From Ophiosphaerella korrae (taxonomy: Eukaryota; Ascomycota; Dothideomycetes; Pleosporales; Phaeosphaeriaceae), in assembly GCA_028456385.1 (NCBI GenBank), contig JALNQF010000232.1, positions 1 through 64,000 of the forward strand: 64,000 nt of DNA, given 5' to 3'. Shown here in pieces: positions 40,417-52,937 of this stretch. The position numbers were made by a program, and so were the translations under genes. How positions within the stretch are numbered: position 1 is the first letter of the stretch; each line of letters starts with the position of its first letter. A model generated the notes under the pieces. That model was given only the letters and a program-made list of their open reading frames with translations. It made no database searches and had not been told where the DNA came from.

Positions 40417-42263
40417 ATGGCCGGAATATTCGAACAGTCTCGCAATGGAGGAACTCTGTGTAAGCTTGTAAAGCTTTTTGCGCCAGATTATGGCTAATAC
40501 ATGGCAGTCCTTGGCGGCCAGAAGATCAGCGGGCAGGACATTAGAGACCAAAATGTTCTCGCAACCCAGGCAATCGCTAATGTTGTCAAAACCTCGTTTG
40601 GCCCCTCGGGGCTTGATAAGATGATGGTGGACGACATCGGCGATGTTACTGTAACCAACGACGGCGCTACCATCCTTTCTCTGCTCGACATCGAGCACCC
40701 CGCAGGCAAGATCCTCGTCGATTTAGCACAACAACAGGACAAAGAAGTAGGAGATGGAACGACTTCGGTTGTTATCATAGCTGCTGAGCTACTACGGAGA
40801 GCGAACGAGCTCATGAAGAACAAAATCCACCCCACCACTATAATAACAGGCTACAGGCTGGCTTTGAGGGAGGCAGTCAAGTACATGAATGAGAATATTA
40901 GCACAAAGGTGGATACCCTAGGTCGCGACTCTCTGATAAATATCGCCAAGACGTCCATGTCCAGCAAGATTATCGGTTCCGACTCCGACTTCTTCGCCAA
41001 CATGGTTGTCGATGGTATGCAGTCTGTCAAGATGACCAACAATAAGAACGAGATCAAGTACCCAGTCAAGGCTGTCAACATCCTTAAGGCACATGGCCAA
41101 AGCGCCACCCAGTCGCAACTCGTCAAGGGCTACGCTTTAAATTGCACCGTCGCCTCGCAGGCCATGAAGACACGGATAAAGGATGCAAAGATTGCCGTTT
41201 TGGACATCAATCTGCAAAAGGAACGCATGAAGTTGGGGGTACACATCACAATCGACGACCCAGAGCAACTAGAGAAGATCCGAGAAAGGGAAGCCGGTAT
41301 CGTCACCGACCGTATCGAGATGATCCTCAAGGCCGGCGCCAATGTTGTCCTGACTACAAAGGGCATTGATGATCTCTGCCTGAAGCATTTCATCGAGAAG
41401 GGAGCAATGGCCGTCAGGCGATGCAAAAAAGAAGACTTGCGAAGGATAGCAAAGGCCACTGGAGCAACAATGGTCAGCACATTATCCGATCTCAACGGCG
41501 ATGAAAAATTCGAGGCATCGAGTTTGGGTTTCGCTGAGGAAGTGGTCCAGGAGAGGATTTCAGACGACGAGTGCATCCTAGTTAAGGGCACTAAGGCTTT
41601 CTCTTCTGCTTCCATCATCCTGCGAGGAGCTAATGACTACGCTCTGGATGAGATGGAGCGATCGGTGCATGACTCACTTTCAGCAGTCAAGCGCACGCTA
41701 GAGAGCGGACGCATTGTCCCCGGCGGAGGTGCTGTCGAAACTGCTCTACACATCTATCTTGAAGAATGGGCCACATCAGTAGTAAGTTCGCTCCATTCCA
41801 ACATATCCTTTCATCACACCTCATATTGGAGTTGGGTCAGAGTGGCTGCTAATATGCAATGCAGGGTTCCCGTGAGCAGTTAGCGATAGCGGCATTTGCA
41901 CAGTCTCTATTGGCCATTCCCAAAACGCTTGCCATCAACGCGGCAAAGGATGCTACTGAGCTCGTCGCTAACCTTCGATCGCGGCACGCACTTTCGCAAC
42001 GCACCCTAAACCCGTCTGATCCCTCCTCTCAAGACGCTAAACAGCTAGCAAAATCCAAGAACTACAAGAACTACGGACTGGATCTGGCAAATGGCAAGGT
42101 GCATGACTGCCTAAAAGCAGGTGTTCTCGAGCCAAGTATGAGCAAGGTGAAACAGTTGAAGTCTGCAGTGGAGGCATGCGTAGCCATCATGCGAATTGAT
42201 ACCCTGATCAAGCTAGATCCTGAGGAGCGAGGGGGCGGTGATGATGATGGACATGGGCACTAG
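40417..42263 (+). CDS. CCT1: CCT/TRiC chaperonin subunit alpha (571 aa)
   Basis: Three exons: 40,417-40,459; 40,508-41,781; 41,865-42,263; total 1,716 nt. One of eight subunits of the cytosolic chaperonin that folds actin, tubulin and WD40 proteins. The true start is [14 protein letters not shown] in a 43-nt first exon; the ATG at 40,501 lies inside intron 1. Group II chaperonin signatures are clear: [91 protein letters not shown] and, in exon 3, GSREQLAI. The alpha (TCP1) assignment rests on those segments matching CCT1 rather than other subunits. It ends with an acidic/His tail (DDDGHGH). Confidence 0.95.
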
Positions 42264-42737
42264 ACGGTCTGAGGCCGAAGTAAACATTAGATAAAAAGTA
42301 GGTGGTCGCCAATTCAGTAATGACAAGACTACAAATATCGAGCACGATAATACATCTGGTCCCGTACGCTGAACCCTGGGCTAGTTATTCAGTCTGTTTG
42401 TGCTTTGGGGCAATCTACAGCTTTGGATACACAAACGGGGAAGATCAAAGACTGATTGACTCATGCATGTAGTGTGATTCCTACTCATATTACCGTAATT
42501 CGAGACGCTCGAAAGTTTCTAGGGGTAACATTTACTAAAAGAATGACGTGCGAAGGGAGCGGGGCAATCGGAAATCGCGCGGATATAGGCCGCGCCCTAT
42601 GATGTATTTATCATCACCATCGCGAACTAATGGGTGTATTTAAAACCCGCCTCAGGCCTCAGGTTATCTAAAAAGCTAAAGCTTGATTCTATCGAATCAA
42701 TAATTTCAGAAAAGGTTTGTTGCAAGCTTCACATTCA
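42264..42737. other. Intergenic region, CCT1 3' flank and QOR promoter
   Basis: 474 bp without ORFs of note; the right half is the promoter and leader of the oxidoreductase gene. No other feature was seen. Confidence 0.5.
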
Positions 42738-43979
42738 ATGAGTTTAATTGCATATGCTGCTAGAACTACGAGACTCGTTACTAATCCCTCCATTGCTTCT
42801 GCTAGACTCACATCTTTAAACCATCAACTGGGATCAAGCGCATTAGGAGTAAGAAAGATGTCGTCCCTACCGAAAACAATGAAAGCCGTCTTGATCGAAA
42901 AGACTGGTGGAACGGATGTACTACAATACAAAGATGTGCCAGTCCCTGAGCTTAAAGAGGGGCAAGTACTCGTCAAAAACGAATTCATTGGCATCAATTA
43001 CATCGACACGTTCGTCCTCTCAGCATTACACCAACCACACGTTACTAAAACGCCACAGCTACTTCCGCTCTGGAGTTTACGCACCCCCAGTATTCCCCTA
43101 CATCCTGGGCCGCGAGGGCGCCGGCACAGTTGCGGCAGTAGGACCAAATGCGCCATCAGACCTCTCTGTTGGTACGCGCGTTGCTTACATGAGTGAGAAT
43201 GCATACGCAGAATACACACCTGCCACAAGCAAGTACACTATTCCCATCCCATCGAGCATCGACAGCAAGACAGCCGCAGCAGCTTTACTCCAAGCCCTAA
43301 CAGCCGTAACCCTAATCCGCGACGCACACCCCGTGCAAAAGGGCGAATGGGTCCTTGTCACTGCCGCAGCCGGCGGCGTGGGATTGTGGCTTGTCCAGCT
43401 TCTGAAAGCGGTGGGCGCGCGTACAATTGCTACAGCAAGTTCGGAAGAGAAGAGGCAATTGGCCAAAGACAATGGCGCGGAGGTGGTGCTGGAATACCAC
43501 GAGGACGACCGAGATGTGTTTGTTAAGAAGGTTCTTGAGATCACGGGCGGCGAGGGCGTGCATGCAGTGTTTGATTCTGTTGGCAAGGCGACGTTCGACA
43601 GCAGCCTTGCTGTTGTCAGGCGGAAGGGAAGTATGGTCAGCTTTGGGAATGCGTCAGGGCCTGTCACGGGTTTCTCTCTTGGGTGAGTCACCTTCTTTTA
43701 CTTGTCTACGGACGGGACCGTGCAATCGGGAGTTCGATACTGATGTCGAGATTTAGGCGGCTTTCGGCGAAGAATGTTAAATTGGTGCGACCTACTCTAT
43801 TCAATTATATTTTTACGCGCGAGGAAGTTCAAGAGGCTGCGAAGGAGTTGTGGAAGTTTATTGAAAAGGATGGACTCAGTGTCAAGATTCATAATGTATA
43901 TCCGTTGAAAGATATTGTGCAGGCGACACAGGATATTGAGGGAAGGAAGACGACTGGAAAGTTGATACTCAAGCCATGA
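42738..43979 (+). CDS. NADPH:quinone oxidoreductase, zeta-crystallin type (372 aa)
   Basis: Three exons: 42,738-43,009; 43,059-43,682; 43,757-43,979; total 1,119 nt. Medium-chain dehydrogenase/reductase without catalytic zinc that reduces quinones or enones with NADPH. Motifs: KAVLIEKTGGTDVLQYKDVP, NYIDT-YFRSGVY, PYILGREGAGTVAAVG, the Rossmann AAAGGVGLWLVQLLKAVGA, DSVGKATFDSSL, and C-terminal PTLFNYIFTREE and GKLILKP. The first ~45 residues (MSLIAYAARTTRLVTNP...) are basic and hydroxylated with no acidic residue, suiting a mitochondrial presequence; Met at 42,858 (MSSLPKTMKA) would give the cytosolic form. The nearest known yeast type is ZTA1, but the symbol is withheld as paralogues are common. 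Confidence 0.9.
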
Positions 43980-44720
43980 TATGTATTAGTTTGGAGGATA
44001 ATAATACATGGCATCTTTGATATCAAGCTGCCACTTCCATATCAGAGAACTTGAATTGTTTGGTGTATCTTACAAGTCATGTATCATTTTCTTCCTATTA
44101 ACACATGTTTGGAAAACAAATATTCAAGTATGTTCACAAGCACTGGCCATATAGAAAGACAAGATAGTCTTCAGAAGCAAGATTTTCGAAAAGCATTCTT
44201 TTCACCAACTACACTATCGTGCAGAATACGAAAGAAAGCCAGTTCCCCATAAAACTCCATCCACTCAGGTCTGCCTCGTGACTATTCCCCATTGTCAATT
44301 GCAACGAGCATCTTCAAAAGACCTGAGCGCTCTCAAATGTCCAGAATCCACCCAAGCAAGTGTCCAAGAGGGCACATGGTCGTGACAGGCCACCAACCGC
44401 TGTACATGCATCAGCAAATACACCTGTCTAACCCGCCAGATCCACCACACCAACCAACTTTTCGACTTTAAGGCGGTCTCCTTCAGCCATTAATTAGCGC
44501 CTGCTCATTACGACGTTAGCGACCTCTCTAGCAAGACAACCACACTCGACGTAAGGAGACATCAAATCAGCCGACGCTGAGTAAAGTTATTTTTGTTGTG
44601 CACATCCTCTGCATCAAGGAGGGGTTGGTGATGACTGCAAATCAGGAGTATGGGGCATCCTGTCTGCACCATCGGACGTCTTTCGGACAGTGAGGCTGGC
44701 TCACTGAACCAACCAACCAA
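43980..44720. other. Convergent intergenic region
   Basis: About 740 bp between the QOR stop and the most likely end of the Myb-like gene. No ORF or repeat of note. Confidence 0.5.
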
Positions 44721-45817
44721 TTAGTCTGCCCAACGACAACAAGCAAGCACGCTAGAAGAAAAAAAAAAAAAAAAAAAAAAAAAGGAGAGATGAACTTACC
44801 ATTGGCTTGCAAGTCTTCGACCCACTCATTGGCATCGATGAAGGTGTCGTTCTCCTCGCTTTCGACTTCGCTGGCATCAGACAACGGCGTGGAGACCTTG
44901 GGTTCTTCTTTGTTCTTGGTCTTGGACTCGGTTTTGGCCTTGGGTCCGCTCTTGGCCTTGGACCTGTTCTTGACCTTGGGTTCAGCCTTGGTTTTAATTT
45001 CCTTTTTGGCCTTGATTCCCTTCTTGACCTCGGGCTCATTTTCGTCCTTGGGCTCGTCCTCAGCCTGGATATCATTTTCGGCCTTGGGCTCGGCAATCTT
45101 GGCCTTCTTCGTAGGACTCGCTTGCTTGACAGCGATCGTGTCGTTATAATCACTAGTGTCTTCACCGTTTTCGACAGCATCGTCGTTGTCATCGCCATCG
45201 TCATCATCCTCGGCTCTAGCCTTGACAGTCTTCTCGTTGACAGCCTTCTTGGGAGTAGCACGCTTGCGCTTGGGGGTAGGCATAGGCGTAGGTGTGCCCC
45301 CATCATCAGCGTCATCAGCGTCAACAGCACTCTTCTTGGACAGAACCTTCTTGGGCGTCTTGGGAGGAGCATCAGTGCCAGCCTCGAAGGCATGCCTCAT
45401 GCGCTGATACCGCTTAGACGCCGCTCCGGACGTCGTGCCGCACTTCGCGGAGATTTCCTCCCAGTCAGGAGCCTGTACGATTGTAAGTTCTCAAGTAATA
45501 TGGCTATGTAACGAGTTTTTAGGTGAGATGTACTTACCTTGTCGCGGGTCGAATGTTTGACGCAGAGCCACAAGAACTGGTACACACTGCCAGTCGGCTG
45601 CTGGCCATTGTTCATAGCAGCGCGAAGACGGGACCAGCGTTTGGTAACTGCGGTCTTCTTCAACCCCATGCCGTTGCCAACAGCATCCCAGTCGATCTAT
45701 GTGTTGTTAGGTGTTATATAAAGTGAATGTATGCTGTGGCATGGTACTTACGATGGGAGCACCGCCGTTGGTGAGCACCAGGTAGAGAAACAAGACGTTT
45801 TCTTCTTCGGTAGGCAT
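44721..45817 (-). CDS. Myb/SANT-like nuclear protein with charged tail (about 300 aa)
   Basis: Exons 45,752-45,817, 45,538-45,696 and 44,800-45,472, then a short last exon. Two Myb/SANT-like helical repeats: the first is FLYLVLTNGGAPIIDWDAVG with AVTKRWSRLRAAM, the second YQFLWLCVKHS with APDWEEISAKCG and ASKRYQRMRHAF. Both have the Trp spacing of fungal Myb-type DNA-binding domains. The rest is low-complexity: Pro/Lys (TPKRKRATPKK), acidic (EDDDDGDDND) and Lys/Ala-rich, consistent with a nuclear or chromatin protein. After EDLQAN the donor GTAAGT is followed by 23 T on this strand; acceptor GGGCAG at 44,726 gives a stop two codons later (300 aa, chosen), while TTCTAG at 44,752 would add a tail ending at 44,642. 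DNA target unknown. Confidence 0.78.
44759..44783. repeat. Poly-A/poly-T tract, about 23 nt
   Basis: Long A homopolymer on the plus strand. On the transcribed minus strand it is a T run serving as the polypyrimidine tract of the last intron of the Myb-like gene. Length may be unreliable or variable. Confidence 0.8.
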
Positions 45818-46277
45818 GTTGAGCGTTGCTGTCTGCAATGGACTTGGGTTTGGAGTAGTGTTGGTGTCTTAGGTTTGCTGTCTGGGGGTTGTTGTCGAGT
45901 GCTAGAAAGTGGAAACGAACGACGGATTTGTCAAACAGGCCCCACTTTTATAAGGTGAAGGTAGCTCTTAGAAAGGCATCAGCGCGACTAGACTCTCTAG
46001 TCTAAATTGCACTTTTTTTTTTTTTTGGTGAGAGGTGAATGGAGGCGATAGTGAGAGTCAGTCTGAGAAGGTCATGGTGAGTATTGACCACACAACAGTG
46101 GCAAAGTGAATCGTGAGACAGCTGAGGGAGCGCAAACAGACGTAGGGACAAGAAAATGAGATGGTGTATTACGATAGCGTTGATGTACCGGCATTCCACT
46201 ATCGCGCCCAGTCCTCACGCAAACGCCCTAACCGATGGAGGTGACTCTAAGAACTTCGTATAAGGTACATCGAGATC
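45818..46277. other. Intergenic region between EXO84 and the Myb-like gene
   Basis: 460 bp with the promoter of the Myb-like gene and the 3' flank of EXO84. It contains a T14 tract at about 46,013-46,026. No other feature. Confidence 0.5.
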
Positions 46278-48392
46278 CTAACTTAAGCCTAAGCCAATGG
46301 GCTCCTCTCTTGATGGCTCGCCCTCTCTTACTCCATTCCCAACCAAATCTGAGAAGTCTAATCCTACAGCCTTCAGCATCTGCGCGTGCTCATGTGCCAA
46401 GTCCATACACTCTGTCCACAAGCTACCATCTTCATCTACACTACTTAGTTGCCGTTTTAGTAGTATGTTAAAGTGGTCGACGTGTTCTTTGGCCCATTTA
46501 ACGCATGCAGACATGAGTTGTTGCGGGAAGCATTTTTGAAACATGTCGACGGTGTTTTTGATAACGGTAAAATAGATGTAGGAGATTTGAAAGATATAAT
46601 CTGGGAGATTTCCCTCAAAGATACATTGTCTGATGTACTGTGTTAGTGGATGTGTGAACCGTGAGAAGAGAATGACTAACCTTGAGCGTGTTCTGATGAG
46701 ATTCCCACGAGCTTCAAGATAACCTTCTCGAGCTCTGTCCTCAAAGCCTAATCGTACGACCCATCCTACATGTTGCCTAACGGATGATATCCAGTTATTG
46801 TTTTCTACTAGTTGCTTGACCAGAATATTAGCCAGCTTCGCAGCGCGCTCATTCACTTTGAATGTGACGACGGCTTTGGCCATTTCGTTGCTTCTGATAT
46901 TTTTTGCAAGGTTCTTCATCTTTTCGACTTTGACGACTGCATCCTCAAAATGTTGAAGTGCAATTTCAATATCGAGCTCGTCTAGCTGAGTTTCAACCCA
47001 GCGAATATTCCGCTGCTGGCCATCAACATCTACAAAGGTACTGGTTTGATTGCTGTTCACGGCCTCGGAAAGGTTCTCGAGCAAATCAGTCTTCCTCGCA
47101 AGGTCAGGATCGCGAGAGAGTAAATGATTGTAAGAGTCTTGAACACGGTCTTTCTCTTCAACCTCAGCTTCTTGACTTTTCCGCAAGTCATCTTTTGCCT
47201 TCCTAAATGTGGAGATAAAGGCGGCTTTGTCTCCATGATCTTCCCTCTTTGTATCGTACGTAAATGAATCCGAGCCGGCGCGGATGATGACTCTCTCTTC
47301 TGGTGTTCGTGTCACCTGAATGTCCAGTAATGGAAAGCACAAGTGAGCTTTGAACTCGATAACAGAACGATTGCCATCTCGCTGACCTGGAACGTCATTT
47401 CGCGCTTTCTTCTCCGCAGCTACAAGTAAATGATCGGTAAGTAGGAGCAACTGTATTCTACGTCTAGCTTTCAGAGTCGCAGAATCTAACTCGAACCATC
47501 GTTTAGATCTCCACACGATGAAGCGTCCAGGGATGGGTGGAAGGTACTTTTGCGAGCCTTCGACATCTCTGTACAATTGCTGTAATTGGCCAGCCCGAAT
47601 CTGGTTTAAATCACCAATCGAGCTTCTGTTAGCTCTGCGGGAGCTTGCCATGTCGTTTTCAACACTTGAGGCTGAGGCCGTTTGCTCCAGAGTTGTGGTT
47701 AGGTCGGACATCAGCTGACGAAGAGTCCGCATTTCACCCTTAAGCTTCTCCGCCTCTTTACTAATCTTTATGAATTGCGTCCTGTTCTGGTAGACGTTGG
47801 TCTGGAGGTCAACAGACGTACGGTGTTTCGTCCTGCGTAGCTCGTCTTGGAAGCGACGAATGTCTTCTTCGGAAGCATCAGCGAGGATTGATGATACATC
47901 TGAAAAGCTTTAGAAGACGAATCAATAAGCACTGCTTGGACAAGTCTCACACTGTTCTGGCCTTAGGTTCGGGTCGCGTAGTGCCTTCATGTCCACCCTC
48001 AATCCTCGTGTTTCACCGCTTGGGGGCGGCCTTCCGTCCCGTGTCTGGCTCTTTTCTCGATACTGGCTCGGCATCTGGGGTAAGTCTGGCATAGGTCCAT
48101 TGCCAAAGTCGCTGGGTAGGGTGGTAATCTTTTGCGAGTACCTCCTCTTGACCAGGTCCGCCGTCTTATCGGCTCTCTGTGGCCCTTCCCTGGGCACATC
48201 TCCTCTGTTTTGCCTTGACCGGCTGGAATCGGTAGACGGTCGCCCTCCACTGGATATGCTGGCAGTTGCAATTCCAGCTTGGGCCGGCATTGGGGCACTA
48301 ATCTGTCGCGGCGCGCTGATGACTGGTGGGCCCTTCTTCTTGTCCTTGTCGCGCTTCTTGCGGAGGGAAATTCCTTTGGATTTTTCCGACAT
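46278..48392 (-). CDS. EXO84: Exocyst subunit EXO84 (670 aa)
   Basis: Three exons: 47,951-48,392; 46,681-47,899; 46,278-46,629; total 2,013 nt. EXO84 is one of eight exocyst subunits tethering secretory vesicles at growth sites. The N-terminus (MSEKSKGISLRKKRDKDKKK) is basic and Ser/Pro-rich. Then comes the helical rod DASEEDIRRFQDELRRTK with SVDLQTNVYQNRTQFIKISK, a PH-type domain (FIVWRSKRWFELDS, IQLLLLTDHLLVAAEKK, IEFKAHLCFPLLDIQV), and the C-terminal helical EXO84 domain (VETQLDELDIEIALQHFEDA, LRTRSR-QCIFEGNLPDYIFQ). The 51-nt second intron is a multiple of three and open, so retaining it would insert 17 residues; its GTTAGT donor, CACTAAC branch and the better family match support splicing. 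Divergent from TOM20. Confidence 0.92.
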
Positions 48393-48667
48393 GGTGCCTA
48401 CAAGAGCTGGGTTATGTATGATAGTTGAGTGAATGTAGTTTTGAGTGTCTAGAGGGGACAGGTAGCGGATTGGTTACGTAGGTACCTTGGGCGCGGCTGT
48501 ATGAAGCTCGGGCCAATAGTTAACTAGCTGTCAATCGTTGCTTTCCTAACATCGAAAAAGTTCCTCTACGCCATCCATCATCGCCATACTCCTCCCTCCT
48601 TCCCTCTGCTGCTTCCCCCCTCCCACCAACCGCACTACCTACTCTTTAATTTTACCTTCAAAGTGCC
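48393..48667. promoter_or_regulatory. Shared divergent promoter, EXO84 / TOM20
   Basis: 275 bp between divergent start codons, with a C/T-rich stretch at about 48,585-48,640 before TOM20. No TATA box seen. Confidence 0.45.
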
Positions 48668-49289
48668 ATGTCGTCGCCATTAAAAACTTCCACAATCGCC
48701 GCCATTAGTGTTGGCACGGTGGTTACAGGCTTTCTCGCGTATGCCGTCTATTTTGATCACAAGCGACGGAATGATCCCGAGTTCCGCAGGCAATTGAAGC
48801 GGTCACAGCGTGCTGCCAAGAAACAGGAGGAGGCCTACGGGCAAGAGCAGAAGAAGGCAATCAGGGAAGCGGTGGAGCGCGCCAACGAGGAGGGGTTCCC
48901 CAAAGATCCTGAAGAAGTGGAAGCATACTTTATGCAGGAAGTAGCACAAGGAGAAACAATGGTCCAGAAGGGTACGTCATACTCGCTGCCGCGATTTCGT
49001 GTGGGGGTGTACTAATGATTGTATTGTGCAGGCGCAGATAGCGTCGAGGCTGCTCTATGCTTCTATCGCGCATTGAAGGTCTACCCGAACCCAAGAGAGC
49101 TTATCAACATCTACGACAAGACTGTGCCAAAGGCAAGGCTCCCCTCTTCACCACTTGTTTGGCGATCTTGCTAACAAATCCCAGCCCGTTCTCGACATCC
49201 TCGCCGAAATGATCGCAGTCGACACATCGATCCCAGTTGGCGGCAGCAAGACACCTTCCGAAGATGGATCGGCCGGCGACCTCGAGTAG
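48668..49289 (+). CDS. TOM20: Mitochondrial import receptor TOM20 (169 aa)
   Basis: Three exons: 48,668-48,971; 49,032-49,132; 49,185-49,289; total 510 nt. TOM20 is the outer-membrane receptor that recognises presequences. A single N-terminal membrane anchor ([20 protein letters not shown], about 10-29) is followed by [15 protein letters not shown], a charged helical linker, then the TPR-like receptor core: [59 protein letters not shown]. The second intron has a GC-AG boundary (AAAG/GCAAGG...ATCCCAG), needed to join TVPK to [11 protein letters not shown]. Length fits the fungal family. Confidence 0.94.
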
Positions 49290-49721
49290 ACTCGTCCTCA
49301 AATCGCAGTTTTTGGCAACAAGCGAGCGTTTATGAACCCTACTCTCCCAATCACAGCTCAGTATAACATTCCTGTATATGTAACAGCGGTTCCTATTAGA
49401 ACCTGGTCGGGTCAATAACCGGCGTTCCGGTCTGGCATGATGCGCCTGAGACAAGCCAGGGGCGGCATAGATGGGCTTCCAATGCAATCTGAACAACTCC
49501 ACGGCAGTCATGGTCGATGTGAATATGACGTCACCTGCTATGCGGTCGATATAGCGCTGATACACTAGAGATTATAGGTCTACCCGTCTGAATTTCCCAA
49601 GATGCAACCGATGCCCGAAACGCCTTGCTCACAATGACATCGTCTTGGTTTACCTCAAGTACCCAAATAATTACAGGCGCATGGCAGATTTGATCTGAAT
49701 ATAATTTCGATAGTTGCGTGG
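49290..49721. other. Convergent intergenic region, TOM20 / YPT6
   Basis: 432 bp between two 3' ends; only shadow ORFs, no feature recognised. Confidence 0.5.
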
Positions 49722-50556
<835 letters not shown>

Positions 50557-50834
50557 GGTGGATGGAAAGCTGCCAGAAACCGTTTGGTCAAAGGGAGAGT
50601 CTCAAGAGAGCAAGGACTGTAGATTGGGGGTCGTGTGTGAGGGTGGTGCGGGGTGTTGAATGAATAGGAGAGGGCTGCTTCCTCGCATCTGGAAGCCGTG
50701 CCTACACCGACTGACAGGGGTGTGTGGCTAGCGGAAGATGCTAGCGGAGTTTTGGAGGCTTTTCGGCAACCCTTCGAACTTTTTGACAGCCCCACAACTT
50801 CACCACAGCATACTCTCCGACTACTCGCTACACC
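50557..50834. promoter_or_regulatory. Shared divergent promoter, YPT6 / NOP53
   Basis: 278 bp between divergent start codons. No TATA box or repeated motif was recognised. Confidence 0.4.
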
Positions 50835-52223
50835 ATGGCCGATACAGAAGCAGCACCTGCGCAATACAAGCAGCCCAGTCGCAAGGGCAAGAAGGCCTGG
50901 CGCAAGAACGTCGATGTCACACAAATCCAAGCAGGCCTGGAAGATGTGCGCGGCCAAATCATACAAGGGTATTTTGCGCGCTATCAGGACTAAGGTTTAT
51001 TTCTGACAGCGCACAGTGGTGTAATCGCCGAGAAGGCATCAGACGAACTATTCGCAGTCGATACAGCCGGTTCTACAGAAACTCGGAAAGAGATTGCGAA
51101 GCGCCATAAGCCACTCAAAGTCGACCAGATCCTCGCCCAGCGCTCCGCCGTTCCGGCAGTATCTGCACGAAAGCGGCTTTCCGGCGTGGACAATGAAGGC
51201 AAGAGGAAAAAGGCCAAGGTGTCGGGCAAGGAATACGACCGGCTGAGAGCGATTGCATACGGAGGAGAGCAAGTGCAAAAGGACGTGGTACAAACAGGCG
51301 CTGACGCCGCATACGATCCCTGGGCAGTGCAGGAAGTTAAAAAAGATCCGAGATTCTCCTTCTTGGAAGAGAAAAAGGCAAAGAGAGAACCAGTAACCCT
51401 AAAGCACGCACCGATCTCACAAGCAAAAAGTGGGAAGGCCATCCCTGCAGTTGGCAAGCCCACGGGAGGAAAGTCATACAATCCGGACTTCGTAGACTGG
51501 CAGAATGAGCTCATGCGCGAGTCAGACAAGGCAGTTGAAGCTGAGAAGAAGCGATTGCAAGAGGCTCAGGAACATGCCGAGTTAATGGAGCGTGCAGCTG
51601 CAGAGACCGAATCTGACTCCGGTGAAGAGAGTGTGTGGGAGAGCGAGTGGGAAGGCTTTAGTGAGAATGAGGACGAAAAACTAAGGAAGAAGAGGCCAGA
51701 GCGGAAGACATTATCACAGAGGAACAAAATCAAGAGGAGGAAGGAGGCAGAGCGATTAGCAAGACACGAGGCAAAGATGAAGGCGAAAGAACAACAGGTA
51801 CTCGAGATTAAGAAGCTTGCAAAGAGCGTAGAGGCAAAAGAAAAGGCCCGAGAAGCCGTGCGCGAGGCCCTTGAGAATAAGACTATTGACATTGTATCCG
51901 ATGATAACGATGGCGAAGTGGAGTTGAAAAAGAGACAATTTCGCAAGCACCCGTAAGCAGCGTTCAATCCATGTTCGTATAACTATCGACTAATGTCCCT
52001 TAGTATTCCAGAAGCTCCACTCGAGATTGTGCTCCCAGACGAGCTTCGAGACTCTCTTCGTCTCTTGAAGCCAGAGGGCAACCTGCTGAAGGATCGGTTC
52101 AGAAGCATGATGATTCGCGGAAAGGTCGAGTCACGGCGGCAGGTTGCATATGGCAAACAGAAGAAGTATACGATGTCAGAGAAGTGGAGTTACAAGGACT
52201 TTCAGGTGCCAAAAGCGTTGTAA
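50835..52223 (+). CDS. NOP53: Ribosome biogenesis protein NOP53 (429 aa)
   Basis: Three exons: 50,835-50,968; 51,017-51,952; 52,004-52,223; total 1,290 nt. NOP53 is a nucleolar factor that brings the exosome helicase Mtr4 to pre-60S particles for 7S/ITS2 processing. Features: N-terminal KQPSRKGKKAWRKNVDVTQI (the family opening), GGVIAEKASDELFAVD, RHKPLKVDQILAQRSAVPAV, the central acidic segment ETESDSGEESVWESEWEGF, a long charged coiled coil (KTLSQRNKIKRRKEAERLAR), and the C-terminal block LRLLKPEGNLLKDRFRSM with EKWSYKDFQVP. Confidence 0.93.
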
Positions 52224-52937
52224 ATATAGACTTGAGCCCAAGCTAGCCTTTCAATCCTTTCTATCGAGGGACAAATTTGGAAGCGGTGTTGAAACATTCA
52301 TCTCTGCATCCAGAATAGCATCAGAACATAGTCAAGATGCGCATTTGAAGGATGTCACGATGAATTCATCGCTGGTCTACAAAAACGGGTCTCACAGGCC
52401 ACAAACTGAACAACCAAAATGAAAGAATGAATTTCAACCCTAGCTTGGGATTGAGCGGAGCTATACCTTACACAAGTAGTTCAACCAAAGCCTTCAATCT
52501 TCTCAGAGATGTGATATGAATCACTTATACAAAAATAGTTCTTCTCATGAGAATAAATGTCCCACCTCCTTTCTCATCCGCGCTGTCAGTCTCTCCGAAG
52601 AGAGATCCAGTCAGGTCACCAGGAAGTGGGTTCAATATAAGACTGTCCGGAGCGCGCAAAGAGGCCGCGATGGACCTGCTCAAACACTGATTGTTCGAAC
52701 CGAGACTCTAAAAGACGCCTATAGACATGAAGAAAGGAATGAGGGTCAGGGATGCGGAAGACTTTTATGGCTGCGGGCTTGGCGTTGACAGGGATTATTG
52801 CACGCTAAGCTAGGACGGCGCGCGAACTTCCTGTCGCGACTGTTTATTCACCAGCACCCGCCCCGGATTGCAGTTGCCGACCAACTTTCACATCCTGGCT
52901 TCTCGCCTTCTTGGACTTGGAGTCTACAATTTGCGAG
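52224..52937. other. Intergenic region, NOP53 to NUP84
   Basis: 714 bp containing the NOP53 3' flank and the NUP84 promoter. ORFs of up to 90 codons look random. No repeats or RNA gene seen. Confidence 0.5.

Noticed and set aside
44807..45511. Plus-strand ORF of 234 codons antisense to the Myb-like gene
   Set aside because: Its hydrophobic, Leu/Gly-repeat look is the complement of the Lys/Glu/Pro-rich low-complexity coding strand.
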